Assembly: GCA_021778125.1 (NCBI GenBank)
Contig: JAJYCT010000010.1
Span: forward strand, 1-37,843
Reading direction: 5' to 3'
Length of the DNA: 37,843 nucleotides
Source: Myxococcales bacterium
GTDB taxonomy: Bacteria; Myxococcota_A; Polyangia; Polyangiales; Polyangiaceae
Shown: piece after piece, positions 1 to 7,830 of the stretch
Layout of the letters: each line of letters starts with the position of its first letter
Position numbering within the stretch: the stretch's first letter is position 1
The notes under the pieces: generated by a model
Told to the model about the DNA's origin: nothing
The model's input: the letters and a program-made list of their open reading frames with translations, nothing else
Databases searched by the model: none
Translations under genes and position numbers: made by a program

Positions 1-1216
1 AGACGCTCGGGCCGCGCGGGAGGATCTCGACGTCCTCGGCGAGCTTGAGCTTCACGCTCGGCAGCGGCTTGCCCACCGTGTCGAACCGGAAGGCGTCGGG
101 GCGGTTGAGCGTGAGTGTGGGCGACGTCTCGGTCAGGCCGTATCCCTCGATGACGAGCACGCCGTGCTCGTAAAGAAGCTCCTTCACCTCGCGCTTGAGC
201 CCGGCGCCGCCCGAGAGGCAGAAGCGCAGCCGCCCGCCCGTCGCCTCGTCGAGCCTCGCCCGCCGCGCTTGCGTCGTCGGGGCGCCCATGACGCCCGTCG
301 CGATCTTCTCCCACACGCTCGGCACGCTCATGAAGACGCTCGGTCGGACCTTCGGGAGCTGCTCGAGCACGACGCGCGGGTCGACCATGTATGTCGTGAA
401 GCCCAGCGTGTTGCCGAGGCACGCCTCGCCGAAGCCGAAGATGTGGCTCATCGGCAGCCAAAGCAGGTCGACGTCGCCCTCGCCGAGGAGCGGCGCGTTG
501 CACTTGAGCCAGTCGAGACCATTGACCGCGACGTTGCGGTGCGTGAGCGGCACCCCCTTGGGATCGCCGCTCGTGCCGCTCGTGTAGAGCATGACCCCCG
601 GCTGGTCGAGCGAGACGCCGTGCATCGTGCGCTCGAAGGCGCCCGCGTCCTCGGCGTCGCGCGCCCGGCCCATCGCGCTGGCGCGCGACCAGGTCACAAA
701 CTTGCGCTCGAGCTCGGCGAACGCCGGCACCTTCTCGCCCTTGTCACGAACGTCGGAGACGACGCGAACGACGTCGAGGGCGTTGTCCAGGACGACGATT
801 CGCTCGACGCCCCTGTACGCCTCCCACCGGGCGAGCACGCGGGCGACGAGCGCAGGTGTGTCGACGAAGACCAAGCGCGCGTCGGAGTGCTCGACCACGT
901 AGGCCGCCTGATCGGCGGTGCTCGAGGCGTAGACCGGGACCATCACGCCGCCGGCCGCCTGGATCCCCAGCGCCGCGCTCATCCACTCGACGCGGTTGGG
1001 CGCAAAGACGCATGCGCGCTCCCCGCTCTTCAGGCCCGCGAACGTCGCGAACAGCGCGGCGTCGCGGATCTGCCGCGCGAAGGCGCCCCACGTGACGACG
1101 CTCCAGTCGCCGTCGTCGGTCGGGAGCATGAAGCGCGGGCGCGTATGGCGCTCGGCGAGCGAGTCGAACACCGCGCGCGGCGCGATCTTGAGATCCAGAA
1201 ACGGCGTGACGTCCAT
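1..1216 (-). CDS. AMP-forming long-chain acyl-CoA ligase (FadD-like), partial at window edge
   Basis: This enzyme activates a carboxylic acid with ATP and CoA through an acyl-AMP. About 405 N-terminal residues are visible; the C-terminal part lies beyond base 1, since the family is usually near 600 residues. The start is the ATG at 1216, giving MDVTPFLDLK. The AMP-binding P-loop YTSGTSGDPKG is at about residues 211-221, and the GYGLTETSP motif is at about 358-366. The fragment ends in EILPRGPSV, which resembles the family motif before the lid domain. The start lies four bases after the stop of the PhaE-like gene, so this is a late gene of the minus-strand operon that begins at 7057. The family assignment is firm. 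The substrate is not visible; given the neighbours, a 3-hydroxyacid or fatty acid feeding PHA synthesis is an inference. Confidence 0.93.
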   Translation of the reverse strand, partial: MDVTPFLDLKIAPRAVFDSLAERHTRPRFMLPTDDGDWSVVTWGAFARQIRDAALFATFAGLKSGERACVFAPNRVEWMSAALGIQAAGGVMVPVYASSTADQAAYVVEHSDARLVFVDTPALVARVLARWEAYRGVERIVVLDNALDVVRVVSDVRDKGEKVPAFAELERKFVTWSRASAMGRARDAEDAGAFERTMHGVSLDQPGVMLYTSGTSGDPKGVPLTHRNVAVNGLDWLKCNAPLLGEGDVDLLWLPMSHIFGFGEACLGNTLGFTTYMVDPRVVLEQLPKVRPSVFMSVPSVWEKIATGVMGAPTTQARRARLDEATGGRLRFCLSGGAGLKREVKELLYEHGVLVIEGYGLTETSPTLTLNRPDAFRFDTVGKPLPSVKLKLAEDVEILPRGPSV

Positions 1217-1220
1217 GGTC

Positions 1221-1496
1221 CTACCCCCGTGACTCGAGCTTCTCCTCTAGGTCCATGATGCGGCTCTGCAGCTGGTTGAGCAGGTGCAGCGTCCGCTCCT
1301 GATCGCGCTTGGTCGGCAGGCCAACCTGCCCCCAGAGCTGCGCCTTCGCGTCGTCGCCGGCCTTCTTGGCCTTCATGGCCATCGTCAGCATCGCGCCGCT
1401 CGGGCCCAGCACGAGCGGGCTCTTGATCCACTCCTCGACCCACTTGGCCGTCGAGGTCTCCCACGCATCGAACGCCTTCTTCCACTCAGTCCACAT
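1221..1496 (-). CDS. mini PhaE-like protein (putative PHA synthase partner)
   Basis: This is a 91-aa soluble helical protein. The N-terminus is rich in Trp, Lys and Glu (MWTEWKKAFDAWETSTAKWV). The C-terminus, LPTKRDQERTLHLLNQLQSR followed by IMDLEEKLE, resembles the end of the class III PHA synthase subunit PhaE, where a MPTR/K-type motif precedes a short coiled coil. Full PhaE proteins are several hundred residues long, so this one keeps little more than the C-terminal segment and a short N-terminus. It lies in the minus-strand operon, 30 bases after the lipoprotein gene and four bases before the acyl-CoA ligase, and opposite the phaC arm. A role as synthase activator or granule-associated protein is inferred from this similarity and the context. 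A phasin-like protein is the alternative reading. Confidence 0.72.
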   Translation of the reverse strand: MWTEWKKAFDAWETSTAKWVEEWIKSPLVLGPSGAMLTMAMKAKKAGDDAKAQLWGQVGLPTKRDQERTLHLLNQLQSRIMDLEEKLESRG

Positions 1497-1526
1497 GGAA
1501 CCGCTCCTCTCTCTCTACGTCGTCTC

Positions 1527-2402
1527 TCAGGTGCCCAGGCGGCGCTGCTCGGCCGCCGTCGTGAAGTTGGCGTTTGTCTCGCCCGGCATGCTCGTCGCGC
1601 GGCCAACCTCGCCGGCGCACTCGAAGAGGAACGAGACCTGGCGGCTCACGATGGGGTTGCCGCCGGCCGAGAAGGTCGTGATAACGACGAAGCGCAGGCG
1701 GTGCGCCTGAGTGAACGTGAAGTCCGGCAGGACGAGCTGGCCGGTGGCGTCGTCGGTGCCCTGGTAGACGTCGGTGGCCGCGTACGGGCTGCCGTGCACC
1801 AGGCCGTTGCGAATCACGCCCGTCTGCGTCCACGACGCGCCGGGCTTGAGCGGGAACGTGTAGAGCGCGACGGGCTTGTCGTACGTCCAGAGCGTCTTGC
1901 CCGAGGCGGGGCTCTCCTCGGTCGACGCGAGCCCGTGCAGGTAGAAGCCGCTGGCGTCCTGCGAGTAAACGGCCTCGAGCGTGTCACCGGCGTCGAACGA
2001 CGTGGCGAACTGGCCGTCGGGGAAGGACGAGGCGTACCACTTGCCCGAGAGCGACGAGGCCTCGATCGTCGCGACCTGGTCGTCCGCGTAGCTCGTGGCC
2101 CAGTCCCACACGAGCTGACCGCTCGTGTTCGTCATGCCCGCGACGTCGACCGTGCGCGAGGTGCCCGCGGCGTTCACCAGGTACTTCGCCGCGATGCCAA
2201 GAGCCGGCTGGAGCTCGGAGGAGTCGATCTGGCCGTCGAGGTTGGGCACGCACGACAGGGGCGCCGTGGTGCCCGCCTCGTACGGGTTGGTGTCGGCGAG
2301 GTGCGTCCGGTTGGCCTCGCACCCGGCGGCGAGCACGCCCAAGCCGCCCACGAGGAGCAGCGCGCGCGAAGCGAGGAGAGAGGCGGATCGTCGCATGGCC
2401 AT
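1527..2402 (-). CDS. putative outer-membrane lipoprotein, paralogue of the gene at 4877-5845
   Basis: This is a 291-aa lipoprotein of no family I recognise. It has a basic N-terminus, a hydrophobic stretch and the lipobox LAAGC with Cys28. After lipidation the mature part starts with a short linker and a CVPNLDG segment, followed by a single beta-rich domain ending FTTAAEQRRLGT. The same elements (CVPNNDG, a GKWY/GQWF core and FTNAAEVRRLTP at the end) occur in the gene at 4877-5845, so the two are paralogues in one operon. I chose the ATG at 2402, two bases after the stop of the preceding barrel gene, with AGG about eight bases upstream. A further in-frame start upstream would overlap the barrel gene. 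Surface binding of a ligand handled by the barrel is an inference. Confidence 0.85.
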   Translation of the reverse strand: MAMRRSASLLASRALLLVGGLGVLAAGCEANRTHLADTNPYEAGTTAPLSCVPNLDGQIDSSELQPALGIAAKYLVNAAGTSRTVDVAGMTNTSGQLVWDWATSYADDQVATIEASSLSGKWYASSFPDGQFATSFDAGDTLEAVYSQDASGFYLHGLASTEESPASGKTLWTYDKPVALYTFPLKPGASWTQTGVIRNGLVHGSPYAATDVYQGTDDATGQLVLPDFTFTQAHRLRFVVITTFSAGGNPIVSRQVSFLFECAGEVGRATSMPGETNANFTTAAEQRRLGT

Positions 2403-2403
2403 C

Positions 2404-3978
2404 CTAGAACCTGTACATGACACGCACGCGCGCGAGCTGCGCCGGGAACGCGTGCAGGTGGGCGACCGGGTTGTCGAGCCCGGCCAGCGGGAAGAGCACG
2501 GCGTACTCGAGCGCGAGGCCGAAGCCGTCGCGCGACGCGTAGGCGAGCGTCGGGTCGATCTCGACGCCGAGCGGCGCCTGGCCGCCCGGCGTATTCTGCG
2601 GGTACACGGCCATCGACGCGATTGCCGCCACGCTGGCCTGCAGCACCCCGGGTGCGACGCGCAGCACGTCGACGCGCGCGTGCGGGCGCGCGTAGACCGC
2701 GCCGGTCACCGTGCCGATGATCTCGCGGAAGAGGATGCGGTCGACGAAGTAGTCCGGGTGAAACTGGAAGTTGTCGACGGTCGTGTGGAAGGGCGGGTTG
2801 GCCTTGGCCCCGTTCAGGTCCCCGGGCTGCGCGAGCGCCGAGTTCACGGCGACGTTCGCGCCGAAGCCGGGCGACGGGTCGCCGCTCGCGTAGCCCGCGT
2901 CGAGCCCTGCGGCGAAGCGCGACCCCTCGGGGCCAAACTCGCTCTCGAGCGCGGCGCCCATCTGCCGGCCCGTGACGGGCGTGCGGTAGAGGATCCCTGG
3001 GACGAGCGAAGGCTGCTGGATCGACGCGAACAGCGCGGCCCACTCGGCCTCGACGCGGAAGTAGGGGTGCGTGATCCGCGCCCAGCCGTCGAACGCGGTC
3101 GCCTCGTAGCCGCGAGCCATGAGCTGCGTGGAGCTGACGACGATGGGCTGCGCGGTGGGCAGGTACGTGCCGGGCACGTCGTCGTTCTGCCAGCGGTGCG
3201 AGACGTACGCGCCGTAGTCGACGGTCGTCTTGCCCGCCGCCCGTCGCCGCACCCGGGCGAGGTCGTCGTGGAACTTCAGGACCGCGAACGTGACCGTGCT
3301 CACGTTCGCCGACGGCGCGAGGTTGACGGCGGTGTTGCCGGGGGGCTGCGTCTGGAACGGGCCGATCTGACCGATGTCGTACGCGAGGGCCCAGATGTGC
3401 CCCACCGCGGGAGCGAGGAAGGCCACGCGATCGGCCACGTCGCCGTAGTTGCAGTCCGCGCAGTCGCCGCCGTTCGTGAGCATCCCGAGGCCCCACGCGC
3501 TGCCCATCCGGCCGGCGGTCAGGAGCCCGACAGGCGTCAGCGCCTCGCCGTAGGCACGCTTCACGCGAAACGCCGAAGCGGGCGAGAGCTGGGTGGTCGC
3601 CTCGTTGGGGATGTCCGGCGCGTTGCTGCCGAGTTGCACGTTGTCGAGGACGTCGACGCGCGCCTTGACGGCCACCATGCCGCCGGGCGCGTACACGGCG
3701 ACATCGGTGCGAAGGCGCATGTCGGCGTCGGTGATCGCCTGGGCCCTCGGGTCCCCGAACGGCACCGGAAACAGCGGCTTGCCCGACGGGGTGAGGCCAC
3801 GGTCGAGGTCCAGGTTGTAGAGGTCCTCGCCCCGCACGCGCATGTAGCCATTGACGCGCACGGCGGTGTCGGTGCGCGGGACGATGTCCTCGCCGATGTC
3901 GGTGAACCCGGTCGCCCCGGCGAGCGACTCGGCGAGGGCGAGGGCGCCCCCGAGCGCGGCGGCGACGAGCGCTCTCAC
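2404..3978 (-). CDS. TIGR04551-like outer-membrane beta-barrel protein
   Basis: This is a 524-aa protein with a signal peptide (MRALVAAALGGALALAESLAGA) and then a beta-rich sequence of alternating hydrophobic residues, with many Tyr, Phe and Arg. It ends in VRVMYRF, a typical C-terminal aromatic insertion signal for outer-membrane barrels. Early features such as an aromatic-rich VNGYMRVRGEDLYNLDLDRG segment and length just over 500 residues match the TIGR04551 family, which is recorded from myxobacteria and has no assigned function. A Cys pair occurs in GGDCADCNYGD. The ATG at 3978 overlaps the stop of the hydrolase gene (ATGA), and the downstream lipoprotein follows directly. A channel or scaffold for the co-encoded lipoproteins is inferred. 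The exact family membership rests on memory of its features. Confidence 0.85.
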   Translation of the reverse strand: MRALVAAALGGALALAESLAGATGFTDIGEDIVPRTDTAVRVNGYMRVRGEDLYNLDLDRGLTPSGKPLFPVPFGDPRAQAITDADMRLRTDVAVYAPGGMVAVKARVDVLDNVQLGSNAPDIPNEATTQLSPASAFRVKRAYGEALTPVGLLTAGRMGSAWGLGMLTNGGDCADCNYGDVADRVAFLAPAVGHIWALAYDIGQIGPFQTQPPGNTAVNLAPSANVSTVTFAVLKFHDDLARVRRRAAGKTTVDYGAYVSHRWQNDDVPGTYLPTAQPIVVSSTQLMARGYEATAFDGWARITHPYFRVEAEWAALFASIQQPSLVPGILYRTPVTGRQMGAALESEFGPEGSRFAAGLDAGYASGDPSPGFGANVAVNSALAQPGDLNGAKANPPFHTTVDNFQFHPDYFVDRILFREIIGTVTGAVYARPHARVDVLRVAPGVLQASVAAIASMAVYPQNTPGGQAPLGVEIDPTLAYASRDGFGLALEYAVLFPLAGLDNPVAHLHAFPAQLARVRVMYRF

Positions 3979-4880
3979 GGCCGGCGCTCCTGCCCCTCGT
4001 CGAGGAACTTCTCGAGCTCGTCGGTCGAAGGGGCCGTGGCTTCGATCATGGGGAAGTGCCCGCAGCGCGGGTAGACGACGAGGCGCGCGTGGGGCAGATC
4101 ACGCGCGAGCCGCTCGCCGTAGGGAAGCAGCGTGACCTGATCCTCGCGCCCCCAGAGCAGCAGCACCGGCTGCCGGAGCTGCCGGTACTGCTTCTGCACG
4201 TCCGCGAACCTTTGCCCCCGCACCGCCGCCAGCGCCGCCGCCGTGGTCCCGGGCCGGTCGAGCGCCCGCTCGACCTCCTCGACGAACCGCTCGCTCACGT
4301 AGCGTTCCGGATCGTAGAAGGCGCGCGAGATCTTCTCGTCCGGCCGCTCGGAGTAGAAGAGATCGAACAGGATCTCGCCGACGCCGCTCGCGCGCGCCCA
4401 GAGGAAGGTCGTGGGCAGCTGCTCTTCGTAGACCCACGCGTCGTACAGGGCGAGGCGCGAGACGCGCTCCGGCGCCGCCAGCGCCATCGCCAGCGCGATC
4501 GACGAGCCCCAGGAGTGCGCCACGACGGCCGCGCTCTTGACGTTGCGTTGGTCCATGAGCGCGAGCACGAGCTGCGCCTCGGCCTGCGGCGAGTAGTTGC
4601 CCTCGGGGCGGCTCGACCAGCCGAACCCCTTCAGGTCCATCGCGAGGATGCGGTGCGTCTTCTTGAGCTCCGTCATGACGCCGCGCCACGTGTCGAGCGC
4701 GGAGGCAAACCCGTGGACCAGCACGACGGGCGGGCCGTCGCCCTCCTCGACGAAGCGCACGCGCACGCCGCCGATGTCTGCGTAGAGCGCGCCCTTCGGC
4801 GCGCCCGGGGGGACGCCGTCGTAGAAGGTCGGCGCACACCCGGCCAGGAGCACGGCGAGGCCGGCGATCCCGAGCCTCAC
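3975..4880 (-). CDS. alpha/beta-hydrolase lipoprotein
   Basis: This is a 301-aa alpha/beta-hydrolase carried on a lipoprotein signal: VRLGIAGLAVLLAGC puts the lipid Cys at residue 15. The oxyanion motif HGF is at 56-58, the nucleophile elbow AHSWGSS gives Ser123, the acid is probably Asp247 in WGREDQVT, and the His is His275 in RCGHFPMIE. The triad is complete, so an active esterase or related hydrolase is expected in the envelope. The GTG at 4880 shares bases with the preceding stop (GTGA), and its own stop overlaps the barrel start (ATGA), so translation is coupled on both sides. The substrate is not visible. In a PHA locus it could cleave hydroxyalkanoate oligomers. A longer open frame running back to 7100 is a high-GC artefact. 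Confidence 0.9.
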   Translation of the reverse strand: MRLGIAGLAVLLAGCAPTFYDGVPPGAPKGALYADIGGVRVRFVEEGDGPPVVLVHGFASALDTWRGVMTELKKTHRILAMDLKGFGWSSRPEGNYSPQAEAQLVLALMDQRNVKSAAVVAHSWGSSIALAMALAAPERVSRLALYDAWVYEEQLPTTFLWARASGVGEILFDLFYSERPDEKISRAFYDPERYVSERFVEEVERALDRPGTTAAALAAVRGQRFADVQKQYRQLRQPVLLLWGREDQVTLLPYGERLARDLPHARLVVYPRCGHFPMIEATAPSTDELEKFLDEGQERRP

Positions 4881-5845
4881 GGCGTGAGCCTCCGCACTTC
4901 GGCCGCGTTCGTGAACTCCGTCTGTGCCTCGTCGCCCTGCGAGGTGAGCGAGGCGACCGGCCCGAAGCACTCCGCGACGAACGTCAGCGACTGGGTCACC
5001 GACACCACGCCCAGATCGTTGCGCGTCAGCGTCGTCTGCACGCGCATCACGTTGAACGTCCCGAAGGGCACCACGAGCGTACCCACCGCGTCGACCTTCG
5101 ACGTCCACTGCTCGACGTAGTCGGAGACGAGGCCGGAAGCGGTGCCCGTGATGTTCGATGTGCTGCTCCAGCTGGTCCCGAGTTGCATCGGGACGCCGAG
5201 CACCTCGGCGGGCGGCGCGTACGTGAGCTCCGTCTGTCCCGTGCCGCTCGAGGGCGACGCCACGCCCTGCATCTGAAGGGCGCTGCTGGTGTCCTGGAAG
5301 ATGCCGAGCAGTGTGGACGTGTCGCTGAGCTTCGACGTGTACGTGGCGGCCGGGAACTGCGCCGAGAACCACTGACCGGCGGGGGCGTCGGTGGTGACGA
5401 GCACCGTGTGATCGCCGGAGTAGGGGCCGGTCAAGTCCCAGCTCCTCGTTCCGTTGGCGTTCGTGACGCCGACGCTGTCGACCGTGACGTTCTCGGCGAT
5501 CTCGAAGTTGGCGTGGAGCCCCGCCATCATGGGGATCTCCTCGCGCACGATGACGCCGTCGTTGTTCGGGACGCACAGCCCTGCGGCGTCGCTGCCGCCG
5601 CCGGTGGCGTCGGCCGGGGCGCCGCCGTCGGCTCCCGGGCCGCCTTCGCCGCTCGCGGCCGCTCCGTCCAACGAGGTGCCGCCGTCGGCGTGCGCCGACC
5701 CGACGGGTACGCACTGCCCGTTCGCGTCGCACGCCCCCGACGCGCAGTCCCCGCCGACGCGGCACTGCGGAGACGCGCTCGAGCACGCCGCGACCGCGAG
5801 GACGGCGTGGGGGACGAGGCTGAGGACGATGAGGCGGCGTCGCAT
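4877..5845 (-). CDS. putative lipoprotein with Cys-rich and Gly/Asp-rich linker, paralogue of 1527-2402
   Basis: This 322-aa lipoprotein has the lipobox AVAAC, with the lipid Cys at 21. It is followed by a small Cys-rich element (CRVGGDCASGAC and CDANGQCVP region) of a kind common on myxobacterial surface proteins. A Gly/Asp/Ala linker comes next, then the beta-rich domain it shares with the gene at 1527-2402 (CVPNNDG, GQWFSAQFPAATYTS, final FTNAAEVRRLTP). The function is unknown. It begins nine bases after the MFS stop and its stop overlaps the start of the hydrolase gene, so it is the second gene of the minus-strand operon. The linker suggests display of the domain away from the membrane; ligand binding is an inference. 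Confidence 0.87.
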   Translation of the reverse strand: MRRRLIVLSLVPHAVLAVAACSSASPQCRVGGDCASGACDANGQCVPVGSAHADGGTSLDGAAASGEGGPGADGGAPADATGGGSDAAGLCVPNNDGVIVREEIPMMAGLHANFEIAENVTVDSVGVTNANGTRSWDLTGPYSGDHTVLVTTDAPAGQWFSAQFPAATYTSKLSDTSTLLGIFQDTSSALQMQGVASPSSGTGQTELTYAPPAEVLGVPMQLGTSWSSTSNITGTASGLVSDYVEQWTSKVDAVGTLVVPFGTFNVMRVQTTLTRNDLGVVSVTQSLTFVAECFGPVASLTSQGDEAQTEFTNAAEVRRLTP

Positions 5846-5854
5846 GGCGCTCCT

Positions 5855-7057
5855 TCAGGCGGCGATCGCGCCGGCGGGCGCGCGAGCGGGCGCAGCAGTT
5901 TCCCTCATGCGCAGGGCAGGCACCAGGAGGAGGAGGTGCAGGAGGCCGAGCGCGCCCAGGGCCCCGGGGAGCCCGCCCGCCTGCGTCGCGCTGCCCGTCA
6001 GCGCCGGAAGGGCGAACCCCCCGAGCTGGCCCGCCAGGGTGAGCAGACCGAGCGCTGCGCCGATCCGGGCCGGGCCGACGCCCTCGATCTCCGCGGGGAG
6101 CGCGAACAGCAGCGGAGCCACGCACCCGCCGCCGAGAGCCGCGACGACCAGCAGCGGGATCGTCAGCGCCGGCGGGGCGAGCGCGAGCGCGCAGAGGGCG
6201 AGCCCGGCCACCGCGCCCCCGGTCACGAGGATCGGGCGCCGGCGCCCGAGCCGGTCCGAGATCCACGGCCCGACGTAGTTCGCCACGCCCGCTGCGGTCA
6301 GCCACGTCGCCACGGCCGTCCCGACGCGGGCCGGAGACATTCCGCCTTCGACGAGCGCGCGCGGCAGGAGGCCGAGCATGGCCAGGTAGCCCCCGAAGAG
6401 CAGAAAGTGCATCGCCGCAACGCGCCCGAGCGCGCGGTTGCGAGCCAGGTGCAGGAGGTCGCGCAGCGTGGCGTGGGAGCCGGCGCTGCGCCCGTCGCGC
6501 ACGAGCAGGGTCCAGACCGCCGCAGCGACCAGCATCGCTCCGGCCGCCACGAGCATCGTCGGCCGCCACCCGCCCACCCGCGGCGCGAGCCACGTCGGCG
6601 CGAGGCGGACGGTCACCGCGGCGCCGAGCGTGTACCCGACCAGGGCGAGGCCGTTGGCCCGCGCCAGGCGCGCGAGAGGGACGTGCGCCGCCAGCGCCTT
6701 CGGGATGGCCGGAGCGCAGAAGCCGATGTGCACCCCGAACACGAGCATCGCGACCGCGAGCGACCAGGGGCCGACCGCCCAGGCTCGGGCGGCGCAGGCC
6801 ACCGCGCCCGCCACGAGGGCGAGCCCGGCCACGCGGCGCGGTCCGAACCGATCCACGGCGGCGCCACCGAGCAACGACGAGAGGACCACGCCCAGCGACA
6901 CCGCGCCCCAGACCAGGCCGCCCATCGCGTGAGAGATTCCCAGGTCCCTGGCGATCGCGGGCATGAGCGGGGGCAGGACCGACCAGCCCAGCCCCCCGCC
7001 CACGGCCTGGACCATCGCGCAAAGGGCCGTCGTCCTCGCTGCCGTCGTCGCCGCCAT
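5855..7057 (-). CDS. MFS transporter
   Basis: This 400-aa protein has about twelve hydrophobic segments and two repeats of the loop motif typical of the major facilitator superfamily (DRFGPRR after TM2 and DRLGRRRP in the second half), with a central polar loop near residue 190. I chose the ATG at 7057 because GAGGAGGGAGCG lies directly before it; an in-frame start further upstream has no such site. It is the first gene of the seven-gene minus-strand operon and is divergent from phaR. The substrate cannot be read from sequence. Uptake or export of a short carboxylate such as 3-hydroxybutyrate would fit the neighbours but is an inference. Confidence 0.92.
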   Translation of the reverse strand: MAATTAARTTALCAMVQAVGGGLGWSVLPPLMPAIARDLGISHAMGGLVWGAVSLGVVLSSLLGGAAVDRFGPRRVAGLALVAGAVACAARAWAVGPWSLAVAMLVFGVHIGFCAPAIPKALAAHVPLARLARANGLALVGYTLGAAVTVRLAPTWLAPRVGGWRPTMLVAAGAMLVAAAVWTLLVRDGRSAGSHATLRDLLHLARNRALGRVAAMHFLLFGGYLAMLGLLPRALVEGGMSPARVGTAVATWLTAAGVANYVGPWISDRLGRRRPILVTGGAVAGLALCALALAPPALTIPLLVVAALGGGCVAPLLFALPAEIEGVGPARIGAALGLLTLAGQLGGFALPALTGSATQAGGLPGALGALGLLHLLLLVPALRMRETAAPARAPAGAIAA

Positions 7058-7099
7058 CGCTCCCTCCTCGGTGCGCCGCAACATCCGCAACGCGCGCCA

Positions 7100-7128
7100 T
7101 TCATGAGCCCTGATCGCCTCATCGTCAA
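7100..7128 (-). promoter_or_regulatory. candidate sigma-70 promoter of the MFS-lipoprotein-ligase operon
   Basis: Read on the minus strand, TTGACG (7128-7123) and CATGAA (7105-7100) are separated by 17 bases. The -35 matches five of six consensus bases, the -10 only three. It lies upstream of the MFS start at 7057. The dyad at 7135-7149 ends six bases before the -35. Confidence 0.4.
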
Positions 7129-7134
7129 GGCGAA

Positions 7135-7149
7135 TTGTGCAACGCAACA
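7135..7149. promoter_or_regulatory. candidate PhaR operator, copy 1
   Basis: The sequence TTGTGC-AAC-GCAACA is an imperfect dyad with a TGC-N3-GCA core. It sits between the divergent starts of the MFS gene and phaR. The same twelve arm bases, with a different 3-base centre, recur at 7723-7737. PhaR proteins of alphaproteobacteria are reported to bind TGC/GCA-rich dyads, so PhaR is the obvious candidate ligand. Confidence 0.55.
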
Positions 7150-7174
7150 TGATGCGGCGCGCTATCCTCGGGCC

Positions 7175-7711
7175 GTGGCGATCACGACGGTGAAGAAGTA
7201 CGGCAACCGCCGCCTCTATGACACGGGCGATAGCCGCTACATCACGCTCGAAGAGCTCGCGGAGAAAATTCGCAAAGGGGCCGACGTCCAGGTTCAGGAC
7301 GCCAAGACCGGCCAGGATCTCACGCAGGTAACGCTCACGCAGATCATCATCGAGAGCCGGGGAGCCGCGAAGCTTCTGCCCGTCCCGTTTCTCGTGCAGC
7401 TCATTCGCATGCGCGAGGACGCGCTGGCCGAATTCATGGGGCGCTGGATGTCGTGGGCCCTGGCGGTCTACACGCAGGCCCGGCAGGGAGCGCGGTCGAT
7501 CGCGCAGTACAACCCGCTGGTCATGGCCCCCTTCGCGGCCACCAACGCGCTCGCGCGCCTGCTGAGCGGGCCAGGCGCGTGGGCCGAGCCCGAGGCCGCG
7601 GCGCCGCCCCCGCCGCCGGAGGTGGTGCTCGAGCCGCCGACGAACGACGTCGCCGACCTGCGCCGCGAGCTCGAAGAGCTGAAGAAATCCCTGCAGAAGC
7701 GCAAGCGGTAA
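7175..7711 (+). CDS. phaR: PHA synthesis regulator PhaR
   Basis: This 178-aa DNA-binding regulator senses the PHA level: in known systems PhaR represses phasin and its own gene and is released when it binds PHA. The N-terminal PHB accumulation domain is clear, with KKYGNRRLYDT at about residues 7-17, then SRYITLEELAEKIRKG and DAKTGQDLT. A second helical domain follows and the tail (DLRRELEELKKSLQKRKR) is a short basic coiled coil after a Pro-rich linker. I chose the GTG at 7175 because VAITTVKKYGNRRLY is the usual family N-terminus. An ATG at 7103 is possible but would span the operator at 7135-7149. It is divergent from the MFS operon and followed by the phasin gene. Confidence 0.94.
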   Translation: MAITTVKKYGNRRLYDTGDSRYITLEELAEKIRKGADVQVQDAKTGQDLTQVTLTQIIIESRGAAKLLPVPFLVQLIRMREDALAEFMGRWMSWALAVYTQARQGARSIAQYNPLVMAPFAATNALARLLSGPGAWAEPEAAAPPPPPEVVLEPPTNDVADLRRELEELKKSLQKRKR

Positions 7712-7722
7712 CCCGTCCTCGG

Positions 7723-7737
7723 TTGTGCGGTGCAACA
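7723..7737. promoter_or_regulatory. candidate PhaR operator, copy 2
   Basis: The sequence TTGTGC-GGT-GCAACA shares all twelve arm bases with the site at 7135-7149. It lies eight bases upstream of a perfect -35 hexamer, in front of the phasin-phaC-phaB genes. An 8-bp palindrome, GCAATTGC, at 7791-7798 in the leader may be a further contact site, but it is short. Confidence 0.55.
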
Positions 7738-7745
7738 AAATCTCG

Positions 7746-7773
7746 TTGACACCTGACACCGGCGACTTAGTTT
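7746..7773 (+). promoter_or_regulatory. candidate sigma-70 promoter of the phasin-phaC-phaB genes
   Basis: A perfect TTGACA (7746-7751) is followed after 16 bases by TAGTTT (7768-7773), a weak -10 with three of six matches. The phasin start is at 7831 with GGAGG upstream. The position directly after the second dyad suggests control by PhaR. Confidence 0.45.
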
Positions 7774-7830
7774 GCCTCGCGTGCCGGGCGGCAATTGCGC
7801 CGCTTTCCTGGCGATTGGAGGCGAGTCATC

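Noticed and set aside
164..2420. Several long plus-strand frames opposite the acyl-CoA ligase, PhaE-like and lipoprotein genes
   Set aside because: They are antisense shadows; the minus-strand translations carry P-loop, lipobox and PhaE-like motifs.
3975..7100. A 1041-codon open frame on the minus strand that runs through lipoprotein, MFS and hydrolase coding sequence
   Set aside because: Only its last 301 codons match a protein family; the rest is Arg/Ala/Pro/Gly-rich shadow of the real genes in other frames, as expected at this GC content.
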